A stretch of 64,000 nt of DNA from Prunella strophiata (GCA_036583965.1 JAZBQD010000031.1:1651481-1715480), one strand, 5' to 3'. Numbered from the stretch's first letter, positions 1 through 13,531 are shown. Numbers and translations are program-made. The notes: generated by a model from the sequence alone, not told the origin.

Positions 1-280
1 GGGGATGGAGTATTTGTCAAGACTACAGGGAATGGTCTATTCTTTAGCCTGGATTCAGCTTTTAGAGCACAAGCACCACTAGAACCCTGCTTGGGTCTGT
101 GTCTGCCCTGTATCTGCTGCTTATTGAAGGAGAAACTTGGAGTTGTGGAGATACTTAACTTAAAATTACAGAAGATGCTCAGTATAATAGATTGGCTTTT
201 CTTTAAAAAGCCAGGTTCTGCCTCCCTCCTCCAACCTTCCTGTTAGATGTCATCCAAGATGGATTCCAAGTGCAAAAAGG

Positions 281-298
281 AAAAAAAAAAAAAAAAAA
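281..298 (+). repeat. A18 homopolymer
   Basis: Eighteen consecutive A bases; a second A13 run lies at 376-388. Neither is attached to a recognised retrocopy. Confidence 0.9.
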
Positions 299-375
299 GG
301 AAAAGAAATAAAGCAAGTGAACCTGCAGCAAGTGAATCATTCCTGCTAAATTTAAACCACTTATTATGGGGAGGG

Positions 376-388
376 AAAAAAAAAAAAA
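376..388 (+). repeat. A13 homopolymer
   Basis: Thirteen consecutive A bases following GAGGG. Confidence 0.9.
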
Positions 389-744
389 GAACTCGGATTA
401 CAGGTTTAGCAAGCGTGAGCACATACTTCAGCGTGTATTGCTGGATTTGCAATTGCCAAACTACTGATTTCTTGGAACTCTGCTATTAGCATTGTTAAGC
501 AGTGTTCCAGACAGTCACTCCTATAAATCCTGTTAATATGTTAAGCAGGAGAAGGCCTTTGAAAGAATAATATTTAGCTGGCGAGTGATCTCCATTTGGG
601 TGTGTGGTCTGGGCTAAGGTAGGGGAAGTGACTGTGCTTGCTCTTGGAATGTGTGGCTGGAGCATCCAGTTGATGTTTGCTTGAATGTTACTGCCATTTC
701 TAGTAGGTGCTTGGGAATATTTTATTTTTTTGGGAGAAAAGTGT

Positions 745-1083
745 TAAAGAGGGGGTATGAAGGGGCCAACAAGAAAAGTGGAGAGGGACTTCGGTCAAGA
801 GCCTGAGGGAGAGGGCACAAGGAATGGCATCCCACTGCCAGAGGGCAGGGCTAGGTGGAATATTGAGAAGGAAGTATTGGTTGTGAGGGTGGGGAGGCCC
901 TGGGATGGAATTTCCAGAGAAGCTGTGGCTGCCCCTGGATCCCTGGAAGTGTCCAAGGCCAGGCTGGACAGGGCTTGGAGCACCCTGGGATAGTGGAAGG
1001 TGTCCCTGCCCATGATACAGAGTGACACTGGATGAGCTTTAAGGTCCCTTCCAGAACAAACCATCCTGTGATTCCATGATTCT
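745..1083 (+). mobile_element. CR1 LINE fragment, 3' part, sense strand
   Basis: It matches the 3' region of avian CR1. It starts near the GAAGGGGCCAACAAGAAAG block, passes through GAGAAGCTGTGGCTGCCC and CCAAGGCCAGGCTGGACAGG, and ends with the tail TGTGATTCCATGATTCT. It is 5' truncated, as usual for CR1. By-eye match only; boundaries are approximate. Confidence 0.9.
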
Positions 1084-4000
1084 CTAGCTCTTGACTTTGG
1101 AATTAGTGTTTTGTTTCACGTAGCTTTGAGAGGACTCTGTGCTCAGATCAGGGTAGCAGCAGCTCCCACCTGCAGTTCAGCAGGGTAGTGTCACACAGGG
1201 AATGAGTGTCTGAGTCTCAGCCCAGTCACAGATCAGTGACTTCCAACCCCCTGCCCTGGGCAGGGACAAGTCATTTCTGTTCTGCACGAGTCACTGGGTA
1301 GAAACAAGATGAAGTCTCTGGTATAAAGTCACCAGAGCACAGCTTTACCTTGCACTAAAAACTCATCCTCTCCCTTGTGTCTGCTGCTCGGGTTTCTCTG
1401 CAGGGGTGGCAGAGCCCCTCAGGCTTTCTGGCAAAGCTGTGAAAAAGGAAACTTTGATCGGCCTCTTTGCTTGCCATGGATAATTCCTGCAGAGGGGAAG
1501 CTGATCAAAGTCCAGGTCAGCCAGGAGGAAGAAGAGGGGAAGCAGAAAAGGATGGTGGAGCCACAGATCGATATTTTCAGCACAACAGGTTGACAAGGGC
1601 ACGGGGTTTGAGCAGGGCCAGGGGACGTGTTTGATCTCTGCTGCTGCAGTGGGGACATGTCTACCACAGCCCAGCCCTGTTCCAACATCCCTGGCAGGCT
1701 CAGGATTCTCAGATAACTCCTCGTGTTCTGAAGTGAACAACAGATGGGTGCCCTGGGTGCCCTGTGACCTCCAGCAGTTGTGAGCAGAGGGCAGACCCTG
1801 GTGACACTGCCTCCTTTTATGGCACAGTTTTTATGTAGACTTTTTTTGGAGGTGAAAAAGAGCTGCATTCTTACTTTATTACAAGTAACTGAGAGCTCAC
1901 AGCATTTTTCAGAACAGCATTTTATATTTTGTAAAGTTCCTACCAAGTTTATTGTTTGTACAGCATTTTATCACATTCCTTTTTGGGAAAAAGTAATGGT
2001 GATCTTAAATCCAAAGCCTCTTTCAAAACAGATAATACTTAAATTTTATGCAGTGAATTTGCTATTGTCAAGTGATACCACTTTCCTCCTAATACTTTTT
2101 CTTGTGTCATACAGCAGTGCAAAAATAAAGGATTGTGAGGCATGACTTGTTTCTTTTGCTTGTTCCTGGTACAAGTGATGGCAGATACAATTCTGGTTTC
2201 TTTTTTTGGGTCAGCAGCTGTGTGTAGGTTCTTGAACTCAATTCACCTGAATGTGCATCTTGTATTGAGCATCTTCATTGGATCATGTAGTTGCAGTTCT
2301 CTGTCCCTGCCAAGGGTTTTACATCCATGCAAATGCAAATTCCAAGCATGGTGGACCACACTATGAAAAAAATGCAGCTTTTGGAAGTGTTCCCTGATTT
2401 GGCACAGGAAAAGTTAAAATCAAGTCAAATAACAAGGAAATCAAGTTTGATTCAATCAACACATTTCAAAGCCCTTGTCTTGCAATTAATCTCCCTCTGT
2501 CAAGGACCCAATGCCAAGTGCAGTTTCTGGAATTCCACTCAAGAGGGTTTGGGGCATCTATGGAGGTAGTTCCCTGGAGAGTCATGGATGAAGGAAGGTC
2601 TCTTCCTGTCCCAGTTGGATTTCTTGGAGCTGTTGTATCTTCTGCAGTGTCCCTTGTTGACCCTACCCTTTCCCAACCATGATCTCCACAGAATCTGTGA
2701 GTTCCTAGTGGACTTCTGAATCCCCTTTGGGATGCACTGGAGTGGAGTGCAGTGGAGGTGGGTTCATGGCATGCAGATGTTGTGCTTGGCAATAGAGCAC
2801 CTCCTTTCACTAGGCATGTCCAGGGCTCCTGTGTTTCTGTATCCCTCACAGAAAACTGTCAAGGTAATTTGTGTTAATTGGGGTGGTTTTTGAAAGAGCC
2901 TCTCATTTATTGTATGTTTGGCCCAGGCTTGAGCTCAAGGACTTGGCAGTCTCCCATCCATCAGTTTTGTTGGGATGAAAGTGTGTTCCTTAGGGTGTAC
3001 CTGGAGTTCAAGGTGCAAACCCTGCTGGTGTCATGCAGGGGCTTTAAATCTCAGTTCCACTCCAGGGCCTGTCTTGCCTCTTGTAGCTCTGTAGGAATCA
3101 GGTGGCTCCTAATTCACTCTTCCTCCCCATTTCAGTGGTCAAAGTGATCTGAAGGTGGCTGAGAACCCGTTTGATCCCTAAGGAAATGGAGTTGTAGCAG
3201 TCATTGGCTGTCCCTACTTGTCAAGAGTTTGTGCCTCGCTGCCATTCCTCTGCTGGTGACATTCACATGTCACTTCAGCTGGAAAAGCCAATTCAAGTCT
3301 GCTGTTTGATTCCAGGTAAATTTTTAGCCATGATTGGAGGGGTCAACATGTAGCAATCCAGGAGATACACGAGTGTAAATGGTTGGGATGTTAAGGCTGG
3401 AGGCTCATGTGTAAGCAATAACCAAAGTACAACCCAGGTGCTCTGCTCAAATGGGTCTGCAGAGGTGGCTTGCTGACAGAATTTCATTTCTTGCTGCCAT
3501 TGAGGACAAAGCAACACTAAATAACATCCTTTTACTGGGATTGCATTGCCTTTGGTGAATCTCTGGGATTTCTGGAGCAGCTCAGGGTCCTTTCACAGAT
3601 GGTCATTTCTGCCTTTGTGGAAGCCTTGGAGTTTGGGGAGCTTCATGATTTTGTCACCTCAGTTTTTCTGTAGTGGGATCCGTTGCCAGTCTGCCTCAAA
3701 ATGGAGCCTGGCCTCTGCCTCGTGCTCTAGGCAAAATTCCAGTAAACCTGGGCAAGGAGGTTTCTTTTGCATGGAATTTGGGGGGAGAAGAAGGGAGAAA
3801 CAGTTTTGACTGTGATCCTTGGCTAATTGTCCTGTCCAAATGTTCTGCAGGGTGTATTGTAGTAGAAATCATTTATTTGCTTTTCTACGTTTACCTGTAA
3901 TAAATGATAAGCTCTGGCTGTATCATAAGATTGAGGTGTTTGTTTTCTAAAGGGGAGAGGCTTCTGTTGATGTTTTCCCCTCAGAGTTCAGAGAAAAAAC

Positions 4001-4896
4001 AAGATTCCATAAAAAAATTGTAAACTTGTTAACTTGACAAGGAGCTGCTGCATTCCCTCACCATAATCCCAAAATATGGCCTGCTCCAGGGTTGTACTGT
4101 GAAAGGTTTGGTAAACAACACAGTCACAGTAAGAATGAAAATAGCAGTGGCTGGAGGTGACTTCTGGGCATTTTTTCCAAGGATTTTTGTGTTCATAAAA
4201 AGTGTTTCCACTCACTGACGCAGGTTGCTCAGAGAAAATGAAGTCTTAAATTTTGAAGATACTCAGGACATGGTCCTGAACAACTGGCTTTGGTGGCCCT
4301 GCTTGAGCAGGGAGCTTGGATAAAAGGATTTCCACGTGGAACTGGATGCTGCACGTCACCAAGCCGTGGGGTGTGCTCAGGAGGTGGCAGTGCCTGGAGA
4401 AGGTTCCTGGTCTTGCTTCCCAGAGCACAAATAAAACACATCCTTGAGTCATATGGCAGAGCTTTTTTTAAATTTTTTTTTTCCTAATATGCCTATTTTG
4501 GGAAAATGGGCTAGAGAGTCCTAGATTAGCTCCAGTATTTTGGACATTAGTCCTACTTTTGTGCGTGTACCCAGAAGAATTTAAGTTTTGATACAAAAGC
4601 AGTACCTGGACTTTTAAAAGCACTGGGTAAATAAGAGCCTGTCTGAACATCTCCCAGGAATAAAGGACTTGGAGCTGGCAGAGGAGGACTGCTGTCTGGA
4701 ATGTGAAGCCAGACACATTCAAAGTAGAAATCAAGTATGAATTTGTAGTGGAGAGGGTGATTAATCACCAGAATGAACTGAAGTGGATGGATCCTTGGTC
4801 TCTTGCTAGTTTTGAGGTGAGATGTCCTGGGACAGAAGTTAAACCAGGTAACAGCTTTACTTCACACTGGCCTCAGTGTAGAGAAGCCAATTGAAT

Positions 4897-5131
4897 CCAA
4901 AATAATTTAGGTTGGAAAAGACCTTCAAGATCATTCAGTTGGAATGAGCCTCACCTTTGACAGATGCTTGTCACCCATGACTAGAACATCGAGTGACACA
5001 TCCAGTTGTGCCTTGGGCACCTCCAGGGATGGGGACTCCACCACCTCCCTGGGCCCATTCCAATGTTTAACAGCCCTTTGCATGAAGAAATTCCTCCTGA
5101 TGTCCAGCCTGAACCTCCCCAGCACATGTTC
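4897..5131 (-). mobile_element. CR1 LINE fragment, antisense
   Basis: The reverse complement of a CR1 3' end: TTTAGGTTGGAAAAGACCTT, then GGGATGGGGACTCCACCACC and CTGATGTCCAGCCTGAACCT. It appears more diverged than the copies at 37035 and 44385, so it is probably older. Confidence 0.85.
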
Positions 5132-7740
5132 ATGGACATGTGTGCACACTTGAGCACAGGGTCCACCCAGAAGACCTGACCATTTCTACAGACCTTAAGC
5201 TGTACATTGAATAAAAGACCTAAATTTTAAATTTTTGCTGTTTCTAGGAGAGTATTGGTTTGTAATTATGCATGGAGCTGGGGATCTGCCTTTAGTGCAA
5301 GTTCAGCAGTGGTAGAACTTTGTTCTTAGGGCTGAATTTCTTCACCAGCCTGGACCTTGATGGTTCTGCATTTCAAGAGTGGTGTGACAATTATAGTGGT
5401 GGGACCTTTGCTGTGTTCAGCCACTGATACTGCCCTGGGTGGCTTTAAGCCAAGAATTCAGCCCCTCTGTTCATGTTTTACTTATGTCAAAATGGTGGTG
5501 TTTGTCTTCCCCAAGGACAAAAGCTTTTAGTTTGTTATTTGTAAAGCCCATTTTAAGAACTCACCAAGGAAGGTATTAGTGAAATACAAAATGATGGCCT
5601 TTAAAAAAAAAATTTATACTATGTGAGTCACTCAGAAATTAAAAGAGAAAATTAGTTTCTCTTCCAAATAAGTGATATCAGCCTCATCTTTACCAAGTGA
5701 CTTTCTCCTTGCCTTCTGCTGGGTGTTGTGGATCAGGGTGAACTCTACTTCAAAACGTTTAATTGCACACAGTGAGAAATGAAGAAAACTGAAGGGGATC
5801 CCAAGAATGTATTAAAAATCAGAACTAAAATGAGAATGATTTCATGTCAAGTGAGACAAATGCAGAGTTGATACTCCAGTGCTTCACACTTCCACTTGTC
5901 CTTGGCACCGAGAAAATGAGATTTTTAATATCTGAAAAACAGATTGCCATGAAGACTCATCCATTGTAAATTTAAGCTGCCTTTATAGCAACTTAAGCTG
6001 GGGACAAGATTGTTCATTACATCTGATTCTACAACTGCAGCCATGATTTCCATATTAATAGTGACTGGATTTTTTTTTTTTATTGTCTCTACCAGAAATA
6101 GGAAGGGGAGCTGGTTGTGTTTTCCCTGGGTTAGCAGATAATTTATTTAATGAATAATGCGAAAAGGGCAAAGGTTTGTCAGTTCTTACTCCCATATCAC
6201 CACAAAGAGTGGTGACACCTGCCTTGGCTGCTGTGCTCTGACTGCTTTGGTGCTAAAAGGAGACTGAGGGAAAGAGGGATATTGAGTCATGATTCAGGGT
6301 CAGGATTTGTTGCTGATGGAATTTATGTTGGTTGGGATTAAATTGTTTTGACTCTGATTTTAGGTGAAGGGTTTGCTTGTTCCCTGCCTGATGTGCCCTT
6401 AAGCGACAGAAGCATTGAAGCAACTTCTCACATGTGTCTGGGGGTGGGGAAGGTATTTCTGTGCCACTGAACTTTAGACCAACGTGGAGTCAAAGACTGT
6501 TTGTGCCCCTTTTCAATAGCGGCCGCTCGGGGCTGGCAGTGGCTGGAGGAAGCACCAGCTTCCTCTCCTTTCTCTGGAGCTGGGTTTCCTTTCACCAGCC
6601 CTGCTCCCAAGGCAGACCTGAGCCTTCCCTGTCCTTCCTTACTTTGTCTGGGATGATTTGTGGTTGTATTCTGAGTGTAGTAAACCTGCCTGACACTTCA
6701 ACGTAGCAAAACCAGAGAATTATCCCTATTTTCTCATGGTTTTGCTGCTGTTTATTTCTGCTGAAATCCTGTCGTCCTCTGTCTGCACTCACAGATCTGC
6801 AGTCTCTTGGAAAAGCTCATCTTCCTCCTCTAATCACGTCCCAAATTTGGTCTAGATCCTAATGGCTCTTCTCTTAAAACATCTGAGGTCCATACCAGCT
6901 TTTTCCTCTTACATTGCTATCACTAATATCATCCTTCTGCCTTTGTCATCTCAAAACCTGAGTTACAGCAGCCTTTTCTTCGCTTCTCTTATCTCATCTC
7001 CTCATGTTCTACTTTTAATCCTGCATTTCATGATGATGGAAGGTGATTTTTTTTTTTTCCTTTCTGGGTTTTCTTCTTTGCTACACCCATACTCCTCACC
7101 CTGAAAGCAGATCTTTCTCTGAGGAATCCAGTTCTTTATCATTAGCCCCTCTGACCTTCACAAAGTTTGTATATATTCAAGTCTAATTTGTTCCTCTTTG
7201 GAAAACAAAACAGCTCTCTGTATTAAAATTTGGCAAGAAGTCAGCAGCATGATCTCATATTTTTTGTGACTGCCTCAGGGAATATGTTTAAAATGCAGTT
7301 AAGAGATCTGACAGAGGAGGGGTTTGGTGGGGGGGGTCTCTCTAAAAGGTTTGGGGTGGCTGACAGGGAGGGACCTGGGTGTTTGGCTCTTCCATCCATC
7401 AGTGGTTTGGTGTCACTGATTCTCTCCCAGCTCTCAGAACATGGCCTGTGAGGGTCTGCTGGGACCATTTGTCTTGGTGTCCTGTTTTCCTGGAGAGAAA
7501 GAGGCAGCTCAGGACCTCAGGGTGGGCCAAATGAGTTGTTCTGGAAGAGCAGCAGCCAAGTTTCAGCACCTCCCCTCCCTGGAAACACCCAGAGCTTTCC
7601 CTGGCCACAGCTGGGTGAGAGAAGGCTCTTATGGACAGGCTTAAACCTCCCAGGAAAGCTGGTGGGCAAAAGCTGAGTGCTGCCACTTCTGGGAAAGCTC
7701 ATTGAGACCAGCCTTTGGTCCTGAAAGTTCATGAGGTTCT

Positions 7741-7895
7741 TCATGGAGGAAAAAAGAGGAAAAAAAAAAACCCATGTAGAGATGATATCACCATCCCTGG
7801 AGGGATTTAAGAGCTGTGGGGATGTGGCACTTGGGGACAGCGTTGGCAGTGCTGGGGTAACAATTTGACTTGATGGTCTTGATGGAGGTGATTTT
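7741..7895 (+). mobile_element. CR1 LINE fragment lacking its 3' tail
   Basis: The recognisable core is CATCCCTGGAGGGATTTAAG followed by GCACTTGGGGACAG and a GATGGTCTTGATGGAGGTG end. The terminal repeat tail is missing and a second CR1 copy begins immediately after. The A-rich start (7751-7770) marks the rough left limit. Confidence 0.75.
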
Positions 7896-8438
7896 CCTCC
7901 TGTGCTCTGCTTTGTGAGACCTCAGATGGAATTCTGTGTCCAGCTCTGGGATCCTCAGCACAGGGAAGACATGGAGCTGTTGGAGTGAGAACCAGAGGAG
8001 GCCACAGAGATGCTCTGAGGGCTGGAGCCCCTCTGTAGCCAGACTGGGAGAGCTGGGAATGTTTTGCCTGGAAAAGGCTCCAGAGAGACCTTAGAGCCCC
8101 TTCCAGGCCCTAAAGGGGCTCCAGGAGAGCTGGAGAGGGATTTGGGACAAGGCATGGAGGGACAGGACACAGGGAATGGCTGCACACTGCTAGAGGGCAG
8201 TGGATAGATGGGATATTGGGAAGTAATTCTTCCCTGTGAGGGTGGTGAGGCCCTTGCAGAGGTTTCCCAGAGAAGCTGTGGCTGCCCCTGGATCCCTGGA
8301 CAGTGTCCAAGGCCAGGATGGATGGGGTTTGGAGCAACCTGGGATAGTGGAAGGTGTCCCTGCACATGGCAGGGGATAGGAGAGGATGAGCTTTCATGTC
8401 CCTTCCACCCCAAACCATTCTGGGGTTCTGTGATCTTA
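7896..8438 (+). mobile_element. CR1 LINE fragment, about 540 bp, sense strand
   Basis: The longest CR1 copy in the window. It includes the internal GTGTCCAGCTCTGGGATCCT and GAGGAGGCCACAGAGATGCT blocks, the CTAAAGGGGCTCCAGGAGAG block, the GAAGCTGTGGCTGCCCCTGG block and the GTCCCTTCC...ATTCTG end. The internal part corresponds to the C-terminal reverse-transcriptase ORF of CR1 but has stops and is not a functional gene. Confidence 0.92.
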
Positions 8439-11400
8439 GAGAACTTTTCCAGCCTAACCAGCTCTGTGCCTCTGCATCCCCGTGTGCCCAGTGGGCTCCA
8501 TCTGGGAGAGGTGCAGTTCTTCCCCAACATCTTCAGCAGGTGTTGAGGAGGAAGAGTCATTCTCTAATGTCTGGACCACTTTTAACCACTGAGAAGAGCC
8601 AGGATGTGTCCATCCATGACTGCTCTCCATGGATTAGCAATCCACAATTGCTGATGTTATAGATAGAGCAGAGGAAATCATCCTGTGCAACTCCCTGTGC
8701 TGCTCTATCCACTCATTTTCTATCCCAGCTCTGCCTGGATTTAACACCCTGCTTTTCTCTTTCCTCTTGGTTAATAGTTTGACTTTTGGAGCACTTTCAG
8801 TCCTGTGTTAGTTTCTGGAGAAAGACATCAGCAGTGATAGCTGAGGAAAATTCTATTAGGTCATTCCTCCTCAGAACACAGTACCTGTCTCCTGAGCTCT
8901 TTGCGGATGTTGGCCAAATAATCCTTTTAATAGCTTTTGTGAGTTAAAAGGGTAGGTAACTGTCATAAGGCTAAATGATTGCATAGATTAATTTACTTGT
9001 GGCCTGAAAGAAATCAATTGTAATTTAAATTTTTGTCTCTAGACTGATTACAACGCCAGACATCAACTTGCTCCATAAGAATCTGCGTGTATGCATTGAA
9101 GTCTGTGAGTCTGGATTAGTGACAGATTATCCAGAATGATGTGATTGGATCCCTTTGCCTCTCCCAGACATCTCTAATGTTCTTGAATATTTTCCTTGTG
9201 TCTTACAGAATGGTGAATAACACTGAAGACCCTCAAGAGGCTTTGTAACGTCCCATCCTCATGTAAAGTATGCTCAGAACTTTTCCAGTAGTGTAAGTAC
9301 AAACTGAAGAAACTCATAACAATTAAGAGTAATTTTGTGATGTTCTTCTGTTAAATTGTCTATAAAAAGCAGAAATATGGTTACAATGATTATGAGTAGT
9401 TGGCTGAGTCAGAGAGTTTCACTGGTTTAGTGGAAGATTTAAACCAGGGAAGACATTTAAACCAGGAATAGTAAAATAACTGGACATTTAAATCAGGGAG
9501 TAGTAACATTGAATTCTTCACTTGGTCTGGCTCGTGTATTGTTTATGCTTCTGCATTTCTGTCACTGAAACAGAAGGAAAATGATGCAGTTCTTAGAGAA
9601 TCAGTCTTGATCAGAGAAAAATCAGTGTTAAAGGAGGGCTCTCCATACAGCAACTGAACAAATGAGAAGGATAAAGAGTTTAACATCACTCTAGATTTGC
9701 TGAAAGGGATGCGCCACCTTTAATTTGGTAGCCTCTGGCAGAAACAGAAAACCTGGGGCACCTCACCTAACCCTGGTGCTGGATGTGTTGGTCCAAGCAA
9801 ATCAAGTATCTTGAACCCCAGTGCCAATCGAGGTTGTCCAAACCTCATTGTGGAATTTGAATCAGTTTGTTCCTTTTAATTACTTCTGTCTTATATCTTC
9901 AGTTTAATTGGTTTCCATGCTGTTTCTTCAATAAATAAGCAAATTAATTCAAATTTGGAAGCTTGTCAGGCTGAGAGGAAGTCCTGTATGGCTGTTCACA
10001 ATATCCCTGTTACAGGCACAACCAAATGCTCGTCCGCTGCAATCAGCTCCTGAGATATTTTGACCTCTTGGCTTCAGATTGTTCCTTCTGTCAGGTCTAG
10101 AAAGAGAAACCTTTTCTGCAGGATAGGTAGCAAGGAATTGGGCTGCTGTGAATGCATCACATTTTCCCTGATGGATTATTTAAAGATGTATCCTTGGACA
10201 GTGATAGTGCAAGTTGCAGTGCAATCACAGCCTTCTGTAGAAGGAGTCACAGCAAAAAAATAATGACTGACGGGGATTTAGTGCTGGAAACCAAACTCCA
10301 ATGGATTTCAAAAAGCCATTAATTAGTGATTTTCTGTTGCTGGTGGTTTAGTGTTCTGTTCAAAACTGGTGGTTTCCTACTTTGCTGCCAGTCCTTTGAG
10401 CCACCTCCTCTTCTTCCTTTTAGCTGGAAGTATGTTGGATTTCAGTATTAAAATCACCACTTGAAATTGTAAAGATCTGGTTCACAGCAGGAGAGAAGTC
10501 TGGAGGTAAGGCCACATCACCGTGGGCATCTTTGTTATCCCGGTAATTCGGAGTTTGCTGGGTGACCTCAGAGCTCCTCTGTGCTTGGAGTGTGCACAAG
10601 GACATCTCACAGCTTTGTGTCAGGCTTTGGCCAGAAATTTCCAGACTTGGAATTGCAAAGCTTGAATTTCCTGTGTTTCAGCTCGATTTCAGTCATGTTC
10701 TGCCCCTGTGCAGTTTTCTGCTTGCCACCTCCCAGCAGAGCAGTAGCAGCTTCCTTGATTTATTCCAGTTTATGTGCAGTTAATATGGCCATGGAAGATG
10801 CTGTAGAAGTAGGAGGTGAATAATTTTTGACTGAGGGGAAAACTGGGGGGAACTTATTTGGAGGGGATTAGAGAGTATTAAATTAGAGGAAATGGGCCAA
10901 GATTACCCATTTAGATAGGAAAGTTTCCAGATTAAAACACAGATATCTTTTGAAAAAGGTAAATGGGATTGTGAAGGGTAAAGAAGAAAATGGAGCCTTA
11001 AAAAAATCATAAAAGTTTGAATTTAAATAGTGATTAAGATTGAAGAGTTGCAGAAGTTGCTGTGGTAAGAGAGTAGTTAGGTTACTCCTAAGAGTAGAAG
11101 TCACCTGGGTGCAGTTACCATGCCTCATTTTTACCCTTAGTAGGATGAGAGTTAGTGCTGGAGAGGAGTTTGAGGCATGGTGTGAACACAGAACTCTTCA
11201 TCTTGGCCTCACAGGAATTAAGAATATATCTAAAACTAAGTTCTGTAGCCAACACAGCTTTATCTCTATTGGGTTCCCCATAAATATGGGAGCAATTACT
11301 TGAGCTTTGTAGTCCATATTGATTAGTTAATATGTGTTAATAGTGAGCTATGACTATCAGTATGTTTTACATCCCTCAAAGTATGATTTCTGATAGAACC

Positions 11401-11944
11401 AGACAGTTTCACTGTCATCACTTTAGATTTACCTGAGTGATCAGGCCAGTGCTTATGAATTTAACTGCCAGCAATGGCAGGGGCTGTCTGGGCAGTGAGT
11501 AAAAGAAAATCAGGGTGAATAATGCAGATGGAGAAGGGCTGGATTGAAGCCTTGTCATCATTTGGGAAAAACAGCAAGAAGAAAAGAACAAGAGTGTGAA
11601 CTCTACCAAGTCAGCACGGATTGAAGAGCAGGCACTGGACTTAAAGTGGCTTAGGAAATCACCAGAGGCTGAGCCTGTACCTGTGCAATGTCCTTGAAAT
11701 GTGACACAAAACAGGTTAATGAAACTCAGGTAACAGAAAACTCAGCTGATTTTCTCCTTTTGTCTTCAGTGACAAGGTATTGGGTAAATAGTGGGTGACT
11801 CTGGGAGCATTCATTTGGCTTTTTTAGCTTTTACTGAAGCAATGTCCTGCCTGAGTCCTTGGTTTTACTTCAAGATAAACCAGATGAGTTAATTCATGAT
11901 TTCATAGCAAAAGGACCTAAAGAAAAACTCCTGTTGAATGGTAG

Positions 11945-12105
11945 AGTTTTTTTTTTTCCTCAAAAGGGTTTGGCACAGCTGCCCAGGGAAGTGGTGGATT
12001 CCTTCCCTGAAGGGATTTAAAAGCTGTGTGGCTGTGACACTTGGGGACATGGGTTAGTGGTGGCCTTGGCAGTGTGGAATGTGCACTGGGTCTTGTCTGT
12101 CATGC
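11945..12105 (+). mobile_element. CR1 LINE fragment, sense strand
   Basis: A CR1 core with GCCCAGGGAAGTGGTGGATT, CCCTGAAGGGATTTAAAAGC and CTTGGGGACATGGGTTAGTG, cut off before the 3' tail. It begins after a T tract at 11948-11957. Confidence 0.85.
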
Positions 12106-12993
12106 AGGAAATTTCCTTGGTTCAGATCTGGGTTACTCAAAGACATGTTTTTTGCTTTATGAGCATTAATTAGGATATTAATTTCTTTCTGAAATGCTTT
12201 TAACTAAAATAAAACTCCAGTATGGAAGCAGCAGTGGCCAGAAGCCCATGGGTTTTGTTGTTATGATTTATTTTCTTCAAGGAGACACTGCTATCTATTC
12301 CTGAGTTCTCCAAGTGTAATCTCTGTCTTCACTAAGGCTGTGCCAGTAATACTGCACTTGCAAACTGCTTTTCTAGTGGAAAATAACTTGCTTTCTAGTT
12401 AAGCACAAAAACAGAGGTAGGTGAGGTTCAGCTGTCTGCTGGGTTTGGATTTCAGTTTTCTGAAGTAGTTAGTTTCTCTCTTAAGGAAGTATTTTAGTTG
12501 TTAAAGATCCTGAAGGAGAATGAAGGTGCCTGAAATATTTCAGAATGTCTCTTTTTCTTCATGTGTGGAAGAGATGGTTGAAATCCTGGTGATGACTTTG
12601 CTTGAAAGTTGTCCTACACTTTGTCATGTGTGATGCTATAGATGGACCCTGTACATGTGATGAGAAAATGTTCAGAGTTTAGGCCAGACTCTTGTTCTGC
12701 CTTCTTGCAAAATTCCTGTGTGACTTTGAAGAAGTCATTTGGACTTGTCCAAAGTCCAGCCTTTCTTTGGGAGCTCTTGGTCACAAAAATTAGTGTAGTG
12801 TTCCTTCCCTGCCTCACAGGGATCTTGTGATTGGAGTATTTAGATACCCCAGGTGGCAGAATTAAGGGAGAAGAGTTCTGAGACTCTGCCTGCATTTTAA
12901 TAAAGGATTTGTCAAATTTTGGAATTAAATTGAGGAGGCAGAAGACAGCACTGGACCCTGTAATCTTGATGGCTGAAAGTTATGAATTATTGT

Positions 12994-13140
12994 AGAATCC
13001 CAGAGTGTTTTGGGTTTGGGTTGCAAGGGACCTTAAAGATCCTCCAGTGCCACCCTCTGCCATCGGCAGGGACACTTTCCACTATCCCTGGTTGCTCCAA
13101 GCCCCCTCCAGCCTGGCCTTGGACACTTCCAGGGATGGGT
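12994..13140 (-). mobile_element. CR1 LINE 3' end, antisense
   Basis: It starts with the complement of the CR1 tail (AGAATCCCAGAGTGTTTTGG), followed by GCAGGGACACTTTCCACTAT and CAGCCTGGCCTTGGACACTT. Confidence 0.9.
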
Positions 13141-13531
13141 CAGTCTGGTGTCTAGGGCAGGCCCATGTCTCAGTTTTATTGATGACTTTTTAAATGACTG
13201 TTTCTTCACATGGATTACACTATTTCAGTGTCTTCATGAGATTTACTGTAACTAAAGCACATAAGTCCTGCTCTGAGAGCTGTTCCAGAGCTTATATATC
13301 CAAAGTTTAGTCTTTGGCTCCCAAATCCAAGAGCTCCTCCTTGCTCTTGGCACAGGTTTGGGCTTTGGGCCCTGGTTCAGCACTCAGCTGCCACTACAGT
13401 TTTTCTCTCTGTTTGTTAGTCCTGCCTGATCCCTCATTCTGCCCTTGAATCCAGGCTCAGAGTTTGAATTCCTGCCTTGTTGCTGTAGAATTGCAACAAT
13501 AGCAGGAAACCCAGATTTTGGAAGTAGGGAA

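Noticed and set aside
1392..1620. An acceptor-like TTTCTCTGCAG followed by a short frame starting at an ATG at 1476 (M-D-N-S-C-R-G)
   Set aside because: Only a weak donor follows, the peptide matches nothing recognised, and it does not supply the expected HMBOX1 leader.
7955..8560. 201-codon minus-strand open frame
   Set aside because: It lies almost wholly within a CR1 copy read backwards; it is a shadow of repeat DNA. The same applies to frames at 44324-44851, 37047-37402, 53233-53754 and 59042-59538.
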